DNA from: Lepidurus packardi
Taxonomy: Eukaryota > Arthropoda > Branchiopoda > Notostraca > Triopsidae
Assembly (NCBI GenBank): GCA_023053545.1
Contig: JAKZAN010000040.1
Location: forward strand, 22,768 to 86,767
Direction of reading: 5' to 3'
DNA length: 64,000 nucleotides
How positions within the stretch are numbered: position 1 is the stretch's first letter; each line of letters starts with the position of its first letter. Below are positions 42,601-53,808 of this stretch, piece by piece. Made by a program: the position numbers and the translations under genes. Under the pieces are notes generated by a model. That model had not been told where the DNA came from and searched no databases. It saw only the letters and a list, made by a program, of their open reading frames with translations.

Positions 42601-43001
42601 ATCGTCCGCGTTAGAGCGGCCCAGCGCCGCACACAAACGGAAGAAACCACTGCGGACGCTGAAATGGCCTGGGACGATTCTGCTTTGACTATTATTGTTA
42701 ATCCCATGGAGGTTAGTACATAACTTCTTTTCTCTTTTTAACTCAGCCAGAGACAGATTAGATTTACGTGTAACCTAATTATTTCTTTGTTTTCCAGACT
42801 TTACAAACGTTAGATAAAGAAACCATGACGATTGCGTCCCACTGTGAAGACGACGACAGCTCCTCGGATGGCGGCTCGGATATCCAACGTACCTTTGACG
42901 ACGATGACATTGATGACGACGAGGAGGAAGAAGAGGAAGAGATGATGGTTGGCCCGGTCACCCGTGACTTGGAATGGGATAATTCCACACTGTCCATTTA
43001 A
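36699..43001 (+). CDS. CLSTN: Calsyntenin
   Basis: Fourteen exons: 36699-36768, 37355-37512, 38145-38272, 38309-38691, 38760-38951, 39023-39283, 39478-39605, 39668-39845, 39929-40235, 40288-40472, 40536-40846, 40935-41172, 42536-42711, 42798-43001. They total 972 residues (human CLSTN1 981). A signal peptide (GVLWLCFCIGLVLA) is followed by two cadherin repeats (HITVLDVNEYAPKF; VEAIDADCSPKYGDI). Next is a laminin-G/LNS domain (TSHIGKGCDRDTY; NRHHFSLFVRNCRLI; VGACWQG), then INSRQFPTPGRR. One membrane span is encoded in exon 13. The cytoplasmic tail is acidic and has two kinesin light chain-binding motifs, AWDDSALT and EWDNSTLS. Calsyntenins are postsynaptic or vesicle membrane proteins that dock cargo on kinesin-1. 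Oddities: one intron of only 36 bp (38273-38308), a 1.36-kb intron with transposon relics, and a T-rich repeat intron. Confidence 0.96.
37841..37888. repeat. Intronic hairpin, 19-bp stem
   Basis: TGTTGAAAACCTGCAGATA (37841-37859) pairs with TATCTGCAGGTGTTCAACA (37870-37888) at 18 of 19 positions across a 10-nt loop. It lies in calsyntenin intron 2. A second small perfect palindrome, GGACC-AATC-GGTCC, lies about 30 bp upstream. Confidence 0.75.
39284..39477. repeat. Degenerate T-rich tandem repeat filling a calsyntenin intron
   Basis: The intron is almost wholly made of irregular units such as AAACTCGATTTTTT, with poly-T runs of varying length. It is simple-sequence-like and may be unstable. 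Confidence 0.7.
41513..41650 (-). repeat. Dispersed repeat copy B
   Basis: The reverse complement matches copy A at 30382-30530. It ends at the palindrome ATTCAATTGAAT (41632-41643), which is also the symmetry centre with the half copy that follows. Confidence 0.6.
41645..41733 (+). repeat. Half copy C, inverted relative to copy B
   Basis: Reading rightward, strings such as GACCAGT, AATTAGAAGGG, TACGCGTAGGAGTAGGCTTCC mirror copy B reading leftward. Together B and C form an imperfect inverted repeat of about 220 bp. Confidence 0.5.
41780..41945 (+). pseudogene. Relic of a pogo/Tigger-type transposase DNA-binding domain
   Basis: Translation gives KKVDLSVKEKLRLIETYDKL, then a stop, and in a shifted frame FAIRQSSPSKWLKNRYEI. 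This order fits the N-terminal helix-turn-helix of the pogo/CENP-B class. The stop and the frameshift mark it as dead. It lies in a calsyntenin intron, right next to inverted repeat copies B and C. No DDE domain was found downstream. Confidence 0.6.
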
Positions 43002-43640
43002 TTAGCGTTGTTGCGCTCTTGATATAAAAAACAAGTAGCATATAGCAAAAGTAGAATAGCAGTTGATATGTATTATCTCCCTCTGTGGGTTACGCGGCAG
43101 CTTTGGGTATTTGTAAAAACCTGTTGCAAAAAAAAAATTAATTTTGGGTGGCTTTCTTTTCGTCAAACATTCCACGAATTCCCCTCTGCTACTTGGCCAT
43201 ATCATTCGTGTCTTTTTCTTTTTTGTATTAGAGAAGATGGTATTATTGGTTGTACTTTTGTACTAATGGCCGCAAGAATCGCTAGAAAACTATTATGATT
43301 TGCATCGTTTTCATTTTTCCTGCTTTGGCTTGACGCTCTCTTTTGAACCGTTTACAAACTGTAGCTATTTTAAGAAGTAATATCCACGGATGTTTGGACA
43401 CTTGGCACGTAGACTTAACGTGATAACGTATGTTTTATTGTGCAGAAAAAAAATTCGTTGGTCGTGTGATAGTGGAAAAAGGCAAAACTAACCATAAGTT
43501 TAGAATAATCTTGCGCAGAACCGCGCGTAACCAAGCGCAAACGCACGGCTGACAATACAAGCTGTTGAACTTGATTTGGCAAGGGCTTTTCGGAAGTAGA
43601 ACGGGTAAAGAGAGAGTCAGGTCAAGTTAGTAGGACCAGA
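43002..43640. other. Spacer between calsyntenin and the forkhead gene
   Basis: It holds the calsyntenin 3' UTR and the promoter of the next gene in the same direction. No other exon was recognised. Confidence 0.5.
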
Positions 43641-45754
43641 ATGCGATTGCAAAAAGAGTGCTGTGCCCCCAGCTTGCGACGTTTAGGCAAAGAGAACATG
43701 ATCCCAGACGCTCCCGAAGGCCCAAATTTGTTGTGGTTGCTCAACTTCCGCTTGGATAATTTTATATCGGGGGAAACCAATACCTCGCAGGTTAACACAG
43801 CCCCGAAAGGTTAGCAAAATTGCTTTTACCATTATAATTTCCGATAAGAATTAAGTTCTTAAAATAATTTTGATTTGTATTCAATTTAATTTAAAAAAAT
43901 AGAACCGGAAGAGTCGGCTGTGAGTATAAAACCTCCCGTGAAACCTCCGTTTACCTACACCGAGTTAATTGAACAAGCGTTGACTGAACAGGGTCCCTTA
44001 ACCGTTGCCGAGATCTACCGTTGGATATCGTAAGTAGGAGTAGCTAATCTTAAAATAAGCATATGTTACGCTTTACCTGCAGATAAGGCTATCGAAACAT
44101 TAATTTTGGACTTATCGGTGGCAATGTTGGTTTGCAACTATTATTATTTTTATCTAGGTTACCGGGTGTTTTTCTCGTGATTTTTACGCTAACTTGTATT
44201 TGAATTGTTTTCTTGAGAATGAGTTGAACGTATATTTAAGGTACTTTATGCGTAGCTTTATTCGATGATGGGATCAAGTCGTGTCAGGTTGGGGCATGGT
44301 ACGAGGAAAGACACGCCATGGACGGCCGACCTGCATCACCCTCTGCCTGATACGACCTGGCACTGCACTTGCTTACAAAGGATACTCACGCATGTAAAAC
44401 CGAGGGACTTTTGCACTGGTTCCCTATCCTTCGCTTGACTTAAAAGTGCTAGGATTTTATTTGTATATGTTTTTACTTATCTGCCCTTTTGTTCTTTTTC
44501 CCACTCCACAGGGATCGATTTCCATATTTCCGACCCAATGATGACAGGTGGAAGAATTCGGTTCGCCACAATTTGTCTATTAGTCCGCATTTCCGAAAGT
44601 CGGTGAAAGCCAAGACCGGTACTGGGCACTTATGGGCGTTGGCGTTACCGGGAGGGAGATTGAATACTGTTTGGGTAAGATAAGCTTGTGTTCTTTTACG
44701 GTCGACACGCGTGTTTTTTGTTCATAGAAGAGATAACATCTTTCGTCAAGTACCCGGATGTTGTACTTGGACTTGTTCCGCGTTTTAAATTACCGTCATG
44801 ATCATTTATGGGTTTTTATTACTTTGGTTATTGCGCATCAAAGAGTTATTCTAAAGAACGCTTTTGAAAAATAACTTTGCTAAATTAAATTTCATTCTTC
44901 ATTATACGTCGCTGTGTTATTGGTAAGGCAGGCCGGAGTAATGCTAGGAATTCCGGCGTGGTCAAATGGGAAACGTCAGTAGCCGTTGTTCTGGGGGATA
45001 GTACAATAAGTCAAGCGAAGAACGAACTGCGATTACTTTCGTGATGTAATTGTAGCCTTCATTGTACAATCCCTGACAATATTCCTGATAGTGAAGAAAG
45101 TGCCAGCCAAAATAATAATTAAATTAAAGCCGAGCTATGTTAATTTATTTACTCCCTCAGTTTAAGTCAATTTAAGAACCTTATAATTAATTCTCTAGAC
45201 CCGTGGATCAGTCGGCGTGGCTCTTAGTTCTGATGTCGGAACGGATGAGTGGAAACGGAAAGGTGAACTGGACAATAGTCTTTGTCCCGGAAAAGACGAT
45301 GAAACTGCCAGAGCATGTTTGGAGTTATTACGAGCTGAAAACATGGACAGTGATTACGTAGCCTGCAACGAAAAAGTGGTGGAAAATGTTGTCCACGAGA
45401 GCTTTTTGTTTGGAACCTCGGCATGTGGTCATGTCTTTGATCTCGAAACTGCTACCGAAGAAGAATTTTCGCACCCTAGTCATGATACACAAAGCCACAT
45501 ACCAGGTGAGCAAAATGGCTGGAACTTTGGCGGCATTTAATTTATCTTGTTTACTTTCACTCCTAACAGGTTTCTTGAATCCTGTTCCAAGGCACGAAAT
45601 AGTTTACGAATCAGGTTTAATTAATCTGACTGATAATCTGATTCGAACTTACGAGGAACAAGAGGATCAGTTTGATCCCTTCCGACAGAGCGAATCTAAT
45701 GCCGTGCTATTCGGGGAAGATCTGCACCTCACATATGCCTATGAAATTCTGTAG
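43641..45754 (+). CDS. Forkhead-domain transcription factor, divergent
   Basis: Exons 43641-43809, 43903-44029, 44512-44674, 45199-45505 and 45570-45754 give 316 residues in phase. The forkhead domain (about residues 68-155) spans exons 2 and 3: KPPFTYTELIEQAL, AEIYRWISDRFPYF, WKNSVRHNLSISPHFRK and GTGHLWALA. The recognition helix KNSVRHNLS is intact, so it should bind forkhead sites. WKNSVRHNLS resembles the FoxN group, but the loop before it and HFRK...GHLWALA are unlike FoxN1-4, so I do not assign a subfamily. The C-terminal half is acidic and has no motif known to me; it could be an activation or regulatory region. The second and third introns are long (482 and 524 bp); the first of these holds a strong RNA-like hairpin. 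Confidence 0.88.
44278..44356 (+). ncRNA. Candidate structured RNA in forkhead intron 2
   Basis: An 11-bp outer stem (GTCGTGTCAGG with CCTGATACGAC, one G-U pair) closes a 79-nt element. An inner complementary pair CAGGT/ACCTG and a possible CATGG/CCATG pair compete or stack inside. No tRNA, snoRNA C/D or H/ACA box set was found around it. Structure only; expression is unknown. Confidence 0.35.
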
Positions 45755-46108
45755 TTTTGTATTATATGGTCCAAGTAGTTGTGGCTTTATAATCCGTCCG
45801 TTTCCTTTTCTCCCTATTGTCTTTGCTCAATGAGCGTTCGCCACTATACCATGAAGCTTTGTACACCTTTTTTAATATATTTTCTTTTACAACACGTAAT
45901 TTATTTTTGACTCTTTACTTTTGACTCTTAGTACATGAATCATCTAAAGTCGGGTAGCATGGGATTCGTAATCGTAATTTCCTATGTGAAGCTTTGAAGC
46001 CATATGAGATTGGGTCGAAAGTGCACAAATAAATAAATAAACTTAACAATATATAATATCAATAAATCAACAGTCGATTCAGCTGAATTATGCTGATATC
46101 GCGAAAAT
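45755..46108. other. Convergent 3' spacer, forkhead gene and repeat-protein gene
   Basis: Plus-strand AATAAA strings lie near 46028 and minus-strand ones near 45901-45906. If both are used, the two 3' UTRs overlap by about 100 bp. Confidence 0.45.
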
Positions 46109-49100
46109 TCAGTCTAGGATTTCCGACTCTAATTTGACAATGAAATTTCGTAACTGGCGCTCTTGTTTAACAGCATATGATGCGACATCACTGACCATGT
46201 CGGCTAATATGTGCCCTAAGTTCATGGGCGCGTTGTCTGGTACTGTCTGTAGGGTGTTTACAGTCTGCCAATCTTCATCGGATAGATTTCCCATCTTATC
46301 GGGGAACGCTAAGGAAAGTATGACAGGAAGCTTGAGTCCTCTAGCGAAAACAATGTTTTGCGTTTGTTCTGGGAACAAATTGAATAGGAAGTCATTCAGA
46401 TAAGCTGTATCTGGACTTTGAGGCGGTTCGAACTGTTCGGGAAATGCTTGAGCTAGAGATTTGAGTAGAAATACAGGTTCGTCAATCATTCCATCGCTTA
46501 GATCCAACAGTAAGTTTGCTAGATGATCCCTGTTGTAAGCAAATGATCTTCCAGTGGCGGTTGAAAAAATTTGAGATAAAAAGACCAACGGTGCAAGAAA
46601 AAAGAACCCGAAGATTCCATATTGTACAAACAATTGCCTAAGGGCCAATCTAAGTTGCCCAAAAAATCCTACATTTTGTACTGGTGCAGGAGTCGGCGGG
46701 GAAGTCATGGTCTCTGGCTGGTAAACATTGTTTGAGGCAACAGGTGAAGAAGAGATGTCGGTTCCAATACCCATGAGTGCGGGAATGCCGTTATCAACGG
46801 TGGAGATAGAAGGAGTGGCGATTTGTAATAGACCACCAGTAATAATACCAGCAAGAAGGACGTTTTGCCCTATTCCACCACTTTCTTGCAATTCTGAGGT
46901 TAAATTTGATCCAAAAAGAATGGAGTTTAGCGACGGGATACCATCCGGTTCAGCGACTGGGCCCTGCAAGTTCCATTCGGGAGGATCCGTCACTAATAAG
47001 TCTATATCTATGGACTCTGTCGATTCAATGCTTTCTGTAGTAGAAGATTCAGTCATGCTTTCGTAATCTTCAGTGGTTTCTGTTGTAAACTCGGGGATTT
47101 CTGATTCGGTTGAAGATTCGGCATTCGAAGTAAAGTCAGTTAAGTCTGTTTCGTTTTGACCGTTAGTCTCATCCGGGAAATACTCCGTTGTGCTGTACTG
47201 GATCTGACTATCCGTTGCTGTCGCAAGAGAAGGGTTCGCTGTAACGATTTCTATGTCGTTTTCGGCTGCCGTTGGAGATGCATGCGATTCCGTGGTAACC
47301 ACGTAATTAGAGGTCGTGTCGTTCTCCGTGAAAGGACTCTCTGTTAACTGGGAGATATCGTCTGGTAAAACGGTGGTCTTCTCTGGGGAAATTGTCGGTT
47401 CGGGTTCCATTGTGTAGGTTTCGGTTTGATTTGATAAAAAAGTAAAACCTGTTTCGTTTTGACCGAAGTCCTCATTCGGGGAGTTTTCGGTTGTGCTGTA
47501 CTGGTTCTGACCGTCTGGTATTGTTGCGTAAGTTGAGTTGGCTGTAGCAATTTCCACGTCATTTTCATTTGGTTTAGGAGATGCGTGCGATTCCGTGATA
47601 ACCACATAACTAGGAGTCGTTTTGTTCTCCGTGAAAGGACTCTCTGTTAACTGGGAGATATCTTCTGGTAAAACGGTGGTCTTCTCTGTGGAAATTGTCG
47701 GCTCGGGTTCCATTGTGTAGGTTTCGGTTTGATTTGAAAAAAAAGTAAAACCTGTTTCGTTTTGACTGAAGTCCTCATTCGGGAAGTTTTCGGTTGTGCT
47801 GTACTGGTTCTGACCGTCTGGTATTGTTGCGTAAGTTGAGTTGGCTGTAGCAAGTTCCACGTCATTTTCATTTGGTGTAGGAGATGCGTGCGATTCCGTG
47901 ATAACCACATAACTAGGGGTCGTTTCGTTCTCCGTGAAAGGACTCTCCGTTAACTGGGAGATATCGTCTGGTAAAACGGTGGTCTTCTCTGTGGAAACTG
48001 TCGGCTCGGGTTCCATTGTGTAGGTTTCGGTTTGATTTGAAAAAAAAGTAAAACCTGTTTCGTTTTGACTGAAGTCCTCATTCGGGGAGTTTTCGGTTGT
48101 GCTGTACTGGTTCTGACCGTCTGGTATTGTTGCGTAAGTTGAGTTGGCTGTAGCAAGTTCCACGTCATTTTCATTTGATGTAGGAGATGCGTGCGATTCA
48201 TTGATAACCACATAACTAGGGGTCGTTTCGTTCTCCGTGAAAGGACTCTCCGTTAATGGGGAGACATCGTCCGGTAAAATGGTGGTGCTTTGTAGAGTAT
48301 TTGCCGGCTCTGTTAATTCCAATGTGTAGATCTCGGTTTGATTTGAAGTGCTAATTGGTGTCGAAGATTCCTCGAAACTGGTCGTAATACCAATTTCCTG
48401 TGCACCAGGTATAATCATTGCGAGCATTTCTCCTTAAAAAGTAATAAGATCTCGTCAATTTGTAAATCTATTTGGACTATATTATGCACCGTGCTTACCT
48501 GGAGTGCTGGAACTGTTTCCGCTTCCATCGCCATATGGTTCAGTAGCCGAAGTTATTGGATTTTGCATACTTGTTGAGCTCGTAAGAGTTTCTGTTGCAG
48601 TATTGGTGAGTTCCACTTCTGTTTCAGGACCAGTTTGATTTTCTGTGGTTTCAAGCAAACCACTGGTCATTATTGTTGTTAATCCAAGAGCAGATGAAGT
48701 TTCTTGGCTAAAAGCATCATCTTGATATCCTGAAGTCGTTACATCCGTGTTTTCCGTAGGCTGAAGAAGGCTGTTGCCAGTAGTGCCAGTAGACAAATCG
48801 ATTTCTGGGTTATTATCTATTAACTGGGACGGCAAATTTGATTCCATGGTAGCTGCATGACCTGTGGTCGTATCCAGCTCTGGTACACCGGAAACGGTAG
48901 TTAAAGTAAAAATTGAAGTTGTCAAATCGAGATTTTCTGTAGTTGGTAAAAAGCTGTCAAAAGTAGCAGACGACATATGAAATTCTGTAGTAACAGCAAT
49001 GGCATTCGAATTCATGTCAGGCTCTAGCATACCAGCAGTTGTAGTTGAAGCAGAAACTGGTGACGTCTCTGGCACTACAGTATCATATTGCTCATTTATG

Positions 49101-52100
49101 GTGGTCGAAATCGGATTTTCAGTATATTGCACTAGACTTTGGATCGTTTCAATCTCAGAAATGTTTTGCAGTTCTGTTTCGTTCAAATTCATTGGCAAAT
49201 TTGATTCCGTGTTAGATGTGTTAGGAGGAATCGATTCCTGCTCCAGATCATTACCGGTTGTCGTCGATAGAGATGATGTTTCTGGTACCGTAATAGCGTT
49301 CTGGACAATCGACGTTATCAAATTAGGGTATTCGGTAGATTGAGGAACCAAACTCTGGATAGTAGTAGTGGGTGGAAAAACTTCTTCTTGGTTTGTTTGA
49401 TTGACGTAAGACGGCAGATCCGGTTCCGCTTCCGATACGTAACTCGCTGTCGTTTCTTGTACGGATACGCCGAAAATAGTCGTCGATGCGGACACCGATG
49501 ACGTTTCTGGCAAAACAATATCAATCTGCTGATACAAGGTGGTCGAAGTGGGATATTCAGTAGATTGAAGTTGATTCTGAGCAGAAATATCAGTTTGCAA
49601 ATTATCTTCTAGGGACGTTTCATTGAAGTTTGGAAGCTGACCTAAGACTGTTTCCAATGTGAGACCTTGTGTTGTTTCCTGCTCAGGTATACTCAGAAGA
49701 GTTGTCGATTCGGGTATTGGTGACGTTTCCGTCAACAGAGTATTACTCTGATGATTCAGGGTTGTTAAACTGGGATTTTCTGTGGGTTGGGGAAGAGGTT
49801 TTTGGTCAGTAGTACCAGTTGGTAAAATTTCTTCTTGGACCGTTTCATTAAAATTAGGAGGAAGATTCGATTCCGTGTTCCCTGTGTAACTCGGTGTTGT
49901 TTCCTGTTCGGGTGCACCAAATGTAGTCGTTGATGCGGAGACTGATAACGTTCCTGGCAATTCGGTATCAATCATTTGATTCAAAGTTGTCAGTGTGGGA
50001 TGTTCAGTGGATTGGGTTAGACTCTGCGCAGTGGTAACAGATTGTAAATCATCTTCTACGTCTGTAACATTTAAGTTCGACAATAAGTTTGATTCGGTGT
50101 TCTCCGCATACATTGGGGTTGTTTCCTGCTCGGGTCCACCAAGAACAGTTAATTCAAAAATTGATGACGTTTCGGACATTCCGGAGTCAATCTGCTGATT
50201 CAAAGTTGTCAAGTTGGGATGTTCAGTGGATTGGGTTAGACTCTGGGCATTAGTACCGGCTTCCATGTTGTCTGTATGCATCGTGGTTGTTTCAATCTTG
50301 GACTCATCTACCGTCGATGGCGCAAAAATGGATGTCGTTTCTAATTGGAGAGTATCATTCCGGTAGACTAAGGTAGTAATAGGATTTTCAGTAGTCTGGA
50401 GAGGATTTTGGATAGTAATACCCATGTCTAAAGCATTTTCTACGTCGAGATTATTCAGACTTGACTGTGAACTGACTCCTGTTTCCAATTCAGAATTCGT
50501 TGTTATATCAGAAACCGGTATTTCTGTAACTAGATCTGTAACTTCATGAATTTGTAAGGTGCTTTCTGAATTAGTAGAGGATGGGCTAGATTCCGTACTG
50601 ACGGAAACAATGGGTGTCACTGCGAGTTCGATATTCGCGCTTTCTATTGGTGGAACAATACTTGCCGGCAACGTGGCTTGAGTAATTTGTTCGAAAGCTG
50701 TCGGCTCTGTGGTTTCCTTTATGTAGGTCATGGTTTGATTCACAGAGCTAGTCTGGGTTAAAAACTGCTCCGGTTCTGTGGAAAAACCACTTTCCGCCAT
50801 ATTGCTTGTGGTCCCGCTAAACGACTCTCCTACTAAAATATAAGAGCAAAAATTAAGAAAGATTAAGAGAAGCGAGGTCAAATTCTTTACGATTATACCT
50901 GATGTCGTAGCAGATTCTTGATTTAAATTGGCACTGTCTTGGTTTTCAAACAGCGCAGTGACAGAAAAATCAACTGGCGATGCAGTCTGCACGTTTATTA
51001 AGCTGACAGAATCTGTAGAGGCCTCAGTCATCGATTCAGACTGGGAATTCTCACTTGTAATTTCGGATTTTTCTGGAGCTGCCATCGTTGAGAAAAGTGA
51101 AGTTTCGGTAGTTTGGGGAATATTTTCGGCAGAATTGAATGTGTTTTGAATTGGAAAGGCGTCAGTCGAAATGGGAGGTTCGTCGGTTTGAGTAATGATA
51201 GAAAGGTTTTCTTCGTTGGTTGTTGCAGACTGCGAAACGTCCTGAGTGCTTGAAGTTGTCCCTTCATTTTCGAAAAAATTGCTTGTGATGCTAATAGAGA
51301 GCGAACCTGTTGTAACCACTGGAAATAGCGGTGTAGCCGAAGATGAAGAAGGGCTCTGATTATTGAATGGATCGACGGATTGGGTTGATTCAGACTGGGA
51401 GTTAATTTCTGTGTCGTTGGTCGTGATCGATGTTACAGATTCTGGCATATCTGAGAATAAGACGGCAATTCCATTTTCATTATTCGCAGTTGTTATTTCA
51501 ACTTCAACGTCAAAAATGAATTCTGTGGATGGCCCCGCGGTTTCAAAAGACGGAGACAAGTCTAGAGGTTCAGCATTACTTGAGATATGGGTAGTTGCTT
51601 CTGTCGGCAAAACTGGGAGATCAGTCGCAACTTGACTAGCACTGTCAATCGAATTATCTGACGAATCTGTATTTGGAGACTGCGTCGATCCAGAGGTGGA
51701 GTTGGTTAAGTCATTCGATTGGCCTATTTGATTAATTGCTGTTGTGTCTGCTGTGGAACTCTCTACAAGCTCTTCCTCTGTTGTTGTAAAACTTCCTAGC
51801 ATACCTAAAGGAATCTGAGGTTCACTAACTTCTGAAGTATTCGGCTGCGAATCTAAAGTTGTTTGCTGGCTTTCAAGATCGCTGCTGAGGGTAGAAAGGG
51901 TCACATGGGTTTCAGTATTCATTCGAGTTTCGCTAGGAAACGCCTTGGGACTGGTAACGTTAGACGCCTCACTCCGCGGGCTACCTTTAGCAAACACATC
52001 CGTAGTTTGAAGATGAGATGATGGAAGTTCGCTAATGCCAATTCCTAGCGGAATTTTTTGAAGGTCAATGTTATTCGTAGTCGGAGGCTTAGCTCTATGA

Positions 52101-52561
52101 GCTATAGCAAATAGTTCCCAGAGTTGCAAGTCTAATCGAGACTTTCGCGCGCGTTCATAAGCTGTTGTTGATTGATCTGCCGCGCTTATATTTATTCTCT
52201 CGTCGTCTGGGTGCGATGCTTCTTTCAGCTGGTCTCTGCTGTCCACGTTCGGTATTGGTAATTGAATTCTTTTTACTTCATTGAAGGAACTCTGTAACGA
52301 TAATCCGGGGCTAAGCGGGTACACCGATCTAAATATTTCTGCGCCTACCTGTACCGAAGCTGCATTTTGTAGAAATTGTTCACTGTAATCTCTTTGGTAT
52401 TGATGATGGTAATCTTTTTGAGAATACGCTTCCTAAACAATAATGAAAAACCCACTCCATTAACTTCTCAACAAGTTAATACAGGTAAATACACCAACCT
52501 GGACACTAACAAGCGCAAAACTTAACACACACAATGCTTTCCATGTGGGATTCAAACGCAT
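46109..52561 (-). CDS. Large secreted Ser/Thr/Asn-rich repeat protein (mucin-like), function unknown
   Basis: Exons 52561-52499, 52432-50899, 50832-48499 and 48432-46109 give 2084 residues in phase. The start encodes a signal peptide (WKALCVLSFALVSVQ). Residues up to about 110 look ordinary and include Tyr/Gln-rich QKDYHHQYQRDY. A vast Ser/Thr/Glu/Asn-rich region follows. It contains two tandem repeat families: about 74-75 residues (near 48.8-50.4 kb) and 101 residues (near 47.2-48.3 kb), both dense in N-x-S/T sites. The last about 180 residues change character: a hydrophobic stretch FGFFFLAPLVFL, then a globular-looking tail (SLAFPDKMGNLSDEDWQ to LRNFIVKLESEIL). This suggests a heavily glycosylated secreted or membrane-tethered protein, perhaps cuticle, peritrophic or reproductive; that is inference. 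No chitin-binding or other named domain was seen. Confidence 0.85.
47155..48330 (-). repeat. 303-bp tandem repeat array (101 aa) inside the repeat-protein gene
   Basis: The string GTTAACTGGGAGATATC recurs at about 47344, 47646 and 47949, exactly 303 bp apart, with a diverged copy at about 48252 and partial copies at the edges. The middle copies are nearly identical. The unit includes SPFTENETTPSYVV and QNETGFTF. Confidence 0.9.
48750..50450 (-). repeat. About 222-225-bp degenerate tandem repeats (74-75 aa)
   Basis: At least six units recur at about 50210, 49990, 49766, 49543, 49322 and 49100. Each holds a core like QSTEHPNLTTLNQ, then PETSSVSASTT, then EQETTP and LNET. They are much more diverged than the 303-bp array. 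Confidence 0.85.
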
Positions 52562-52671
52562 TTTTAAACTTGGCTTTCATAAAGCTTTAACAATACATTG
52601 GTTTTGGGTATTTTTTCTTAACTATCCCGGACCCGTGGTACTCGACTGTCACTTTGCGCTGTACTGCTCTG

Positions 52672-52680
52672 CTATTTATC
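52672..52680 (-). promoter_or_regulatory. TATA-like element for the repeat-protein gene
   Basis: The minus strand reads CGATAAATAGC about 110 bp above the start codon at 52561. Position is plausible, sequence is imperfect. Confidence 0.3.
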
Positions 52681-53808
52681 GTGTTCTGTACTGGTCAACT
52701 ACGTGTTATACAGGCAGTTTACCTAATCCTCGCAAAACCACACAACCCGCCTCAAAACTTGACCATTCTTTCCCTTACGCATTTCCTGATCTACAACATC
52801 GGTCGTTCCTTCGCCTGCTGAGCGGAAATATGTCCTAATTCGTTAGCGCTACTTCGTTAAATCACAGGTCGAGTTGCTCTTGTTCGTTTAAAAACAGCAT
52901 ATGCCATTTTTTACTTCTATAGCAGCGCCAAACAATAAGACGGTTGTGAATAAGGTCTCACGAAAGTAAGCTACACGAGAGTTCTGTTTTCTTCTAAAAC
53001 AAAAAAAGAAAACCGCGAAATTACCTGGGAACCAAGTAAGGATGACAGGGTGATTAATTAACTAAACGTACTTCCTTTAAAACTTTAGAAACTAAACCGC
53101 AATAAGACTATGGGCACAGAAATGTTTTCCTAAAAAGTAAAACCCTATAACTAATCCTTGTTAACTTGTAAATGTTAATGTTAAATAATTGTTAACCTGA
53201 AACAAATCAAAATAAATGCTAAGATAAATAAGATATTAATAATAGAAAGAAAAAAATCCTCTGGTTTGAAATAAAAATATTGTGCAATATTGAAAAGAGT
53301 AAGGAAAAGTTGTGCTATTGGTCTGCAGTGAATAGTCCTACTTAAAAGCTGCCCGAAGGTCTATACGCATAATGTTCAAAGTGTGGGTGAAAGGGGGTGT
53401 CATGTGTGGGAAACGCGAGCATATTAGCGCTTTATACTCGACTTAAAAACAGACAACCACATCTTAACCTGAAAAAACGTCGTACCCCTAACCTACAGCC
53501 TTTGGCGTGTTAATTAAAAATCTACACCGGCTATTTCTCTCTATTTAGGAAAACCGATGACTTCCGACTTGCTTTTAAGTGGGTTTACATCCGTGCGATA
53601 TTTTCTCGTCTTACTAAGCACAGACCAAATAAAAAGAGAAATTATTCATTTTATTAAGCTGGAAAATTCCAATAGACCAAAGCTACGCAACACGGTTGTA
53701 TGATTCACACACGCTATTTTATGAACAACATGTCAAATGCTTAGAAAAAGTTAATTCGTAATATTAATTACGTAATATTAATTCAAAGGTACTATTTGAA
53801 CATTAAAG
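52681..53808. other. Spacer between the repeat-protein gene and TRRAP
   Basis: 1.1 kb of AT-rich DNA. It contains the promoter side of the repeat-protein gene and the TRRAP 3' UTR. No exon recognised. Confidence 0.5.

Noticed and set aside
47344-48213. Three evenly spaced 87-codon frames with near-identical sequence
   Set aside because: They are out-of-frame readings of the 303-bp repeats of the large repeat-protein gene, not separate genes.
46109-52324. Two separate genes of 772 and 1280 codons
   Set aside because: A GT donor at 48498 and acceptor at 48433 join them in phase, the second part has no signal peptide, and composition is continuous. One gene is the better model.
52324-52367. 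A short intron between the second exon start and the 1280-codon frame
   Set aside because: The candidate would be 20 bp long, too short to splice, and the sequence is open without it.
52545-52838. 98-codon plus-strand frame over the start of the repeat-protein gene
   Set aside because: It overlaps the signal-peptide exon and promoter of the minus-strand gene and has no family motif or splice context.
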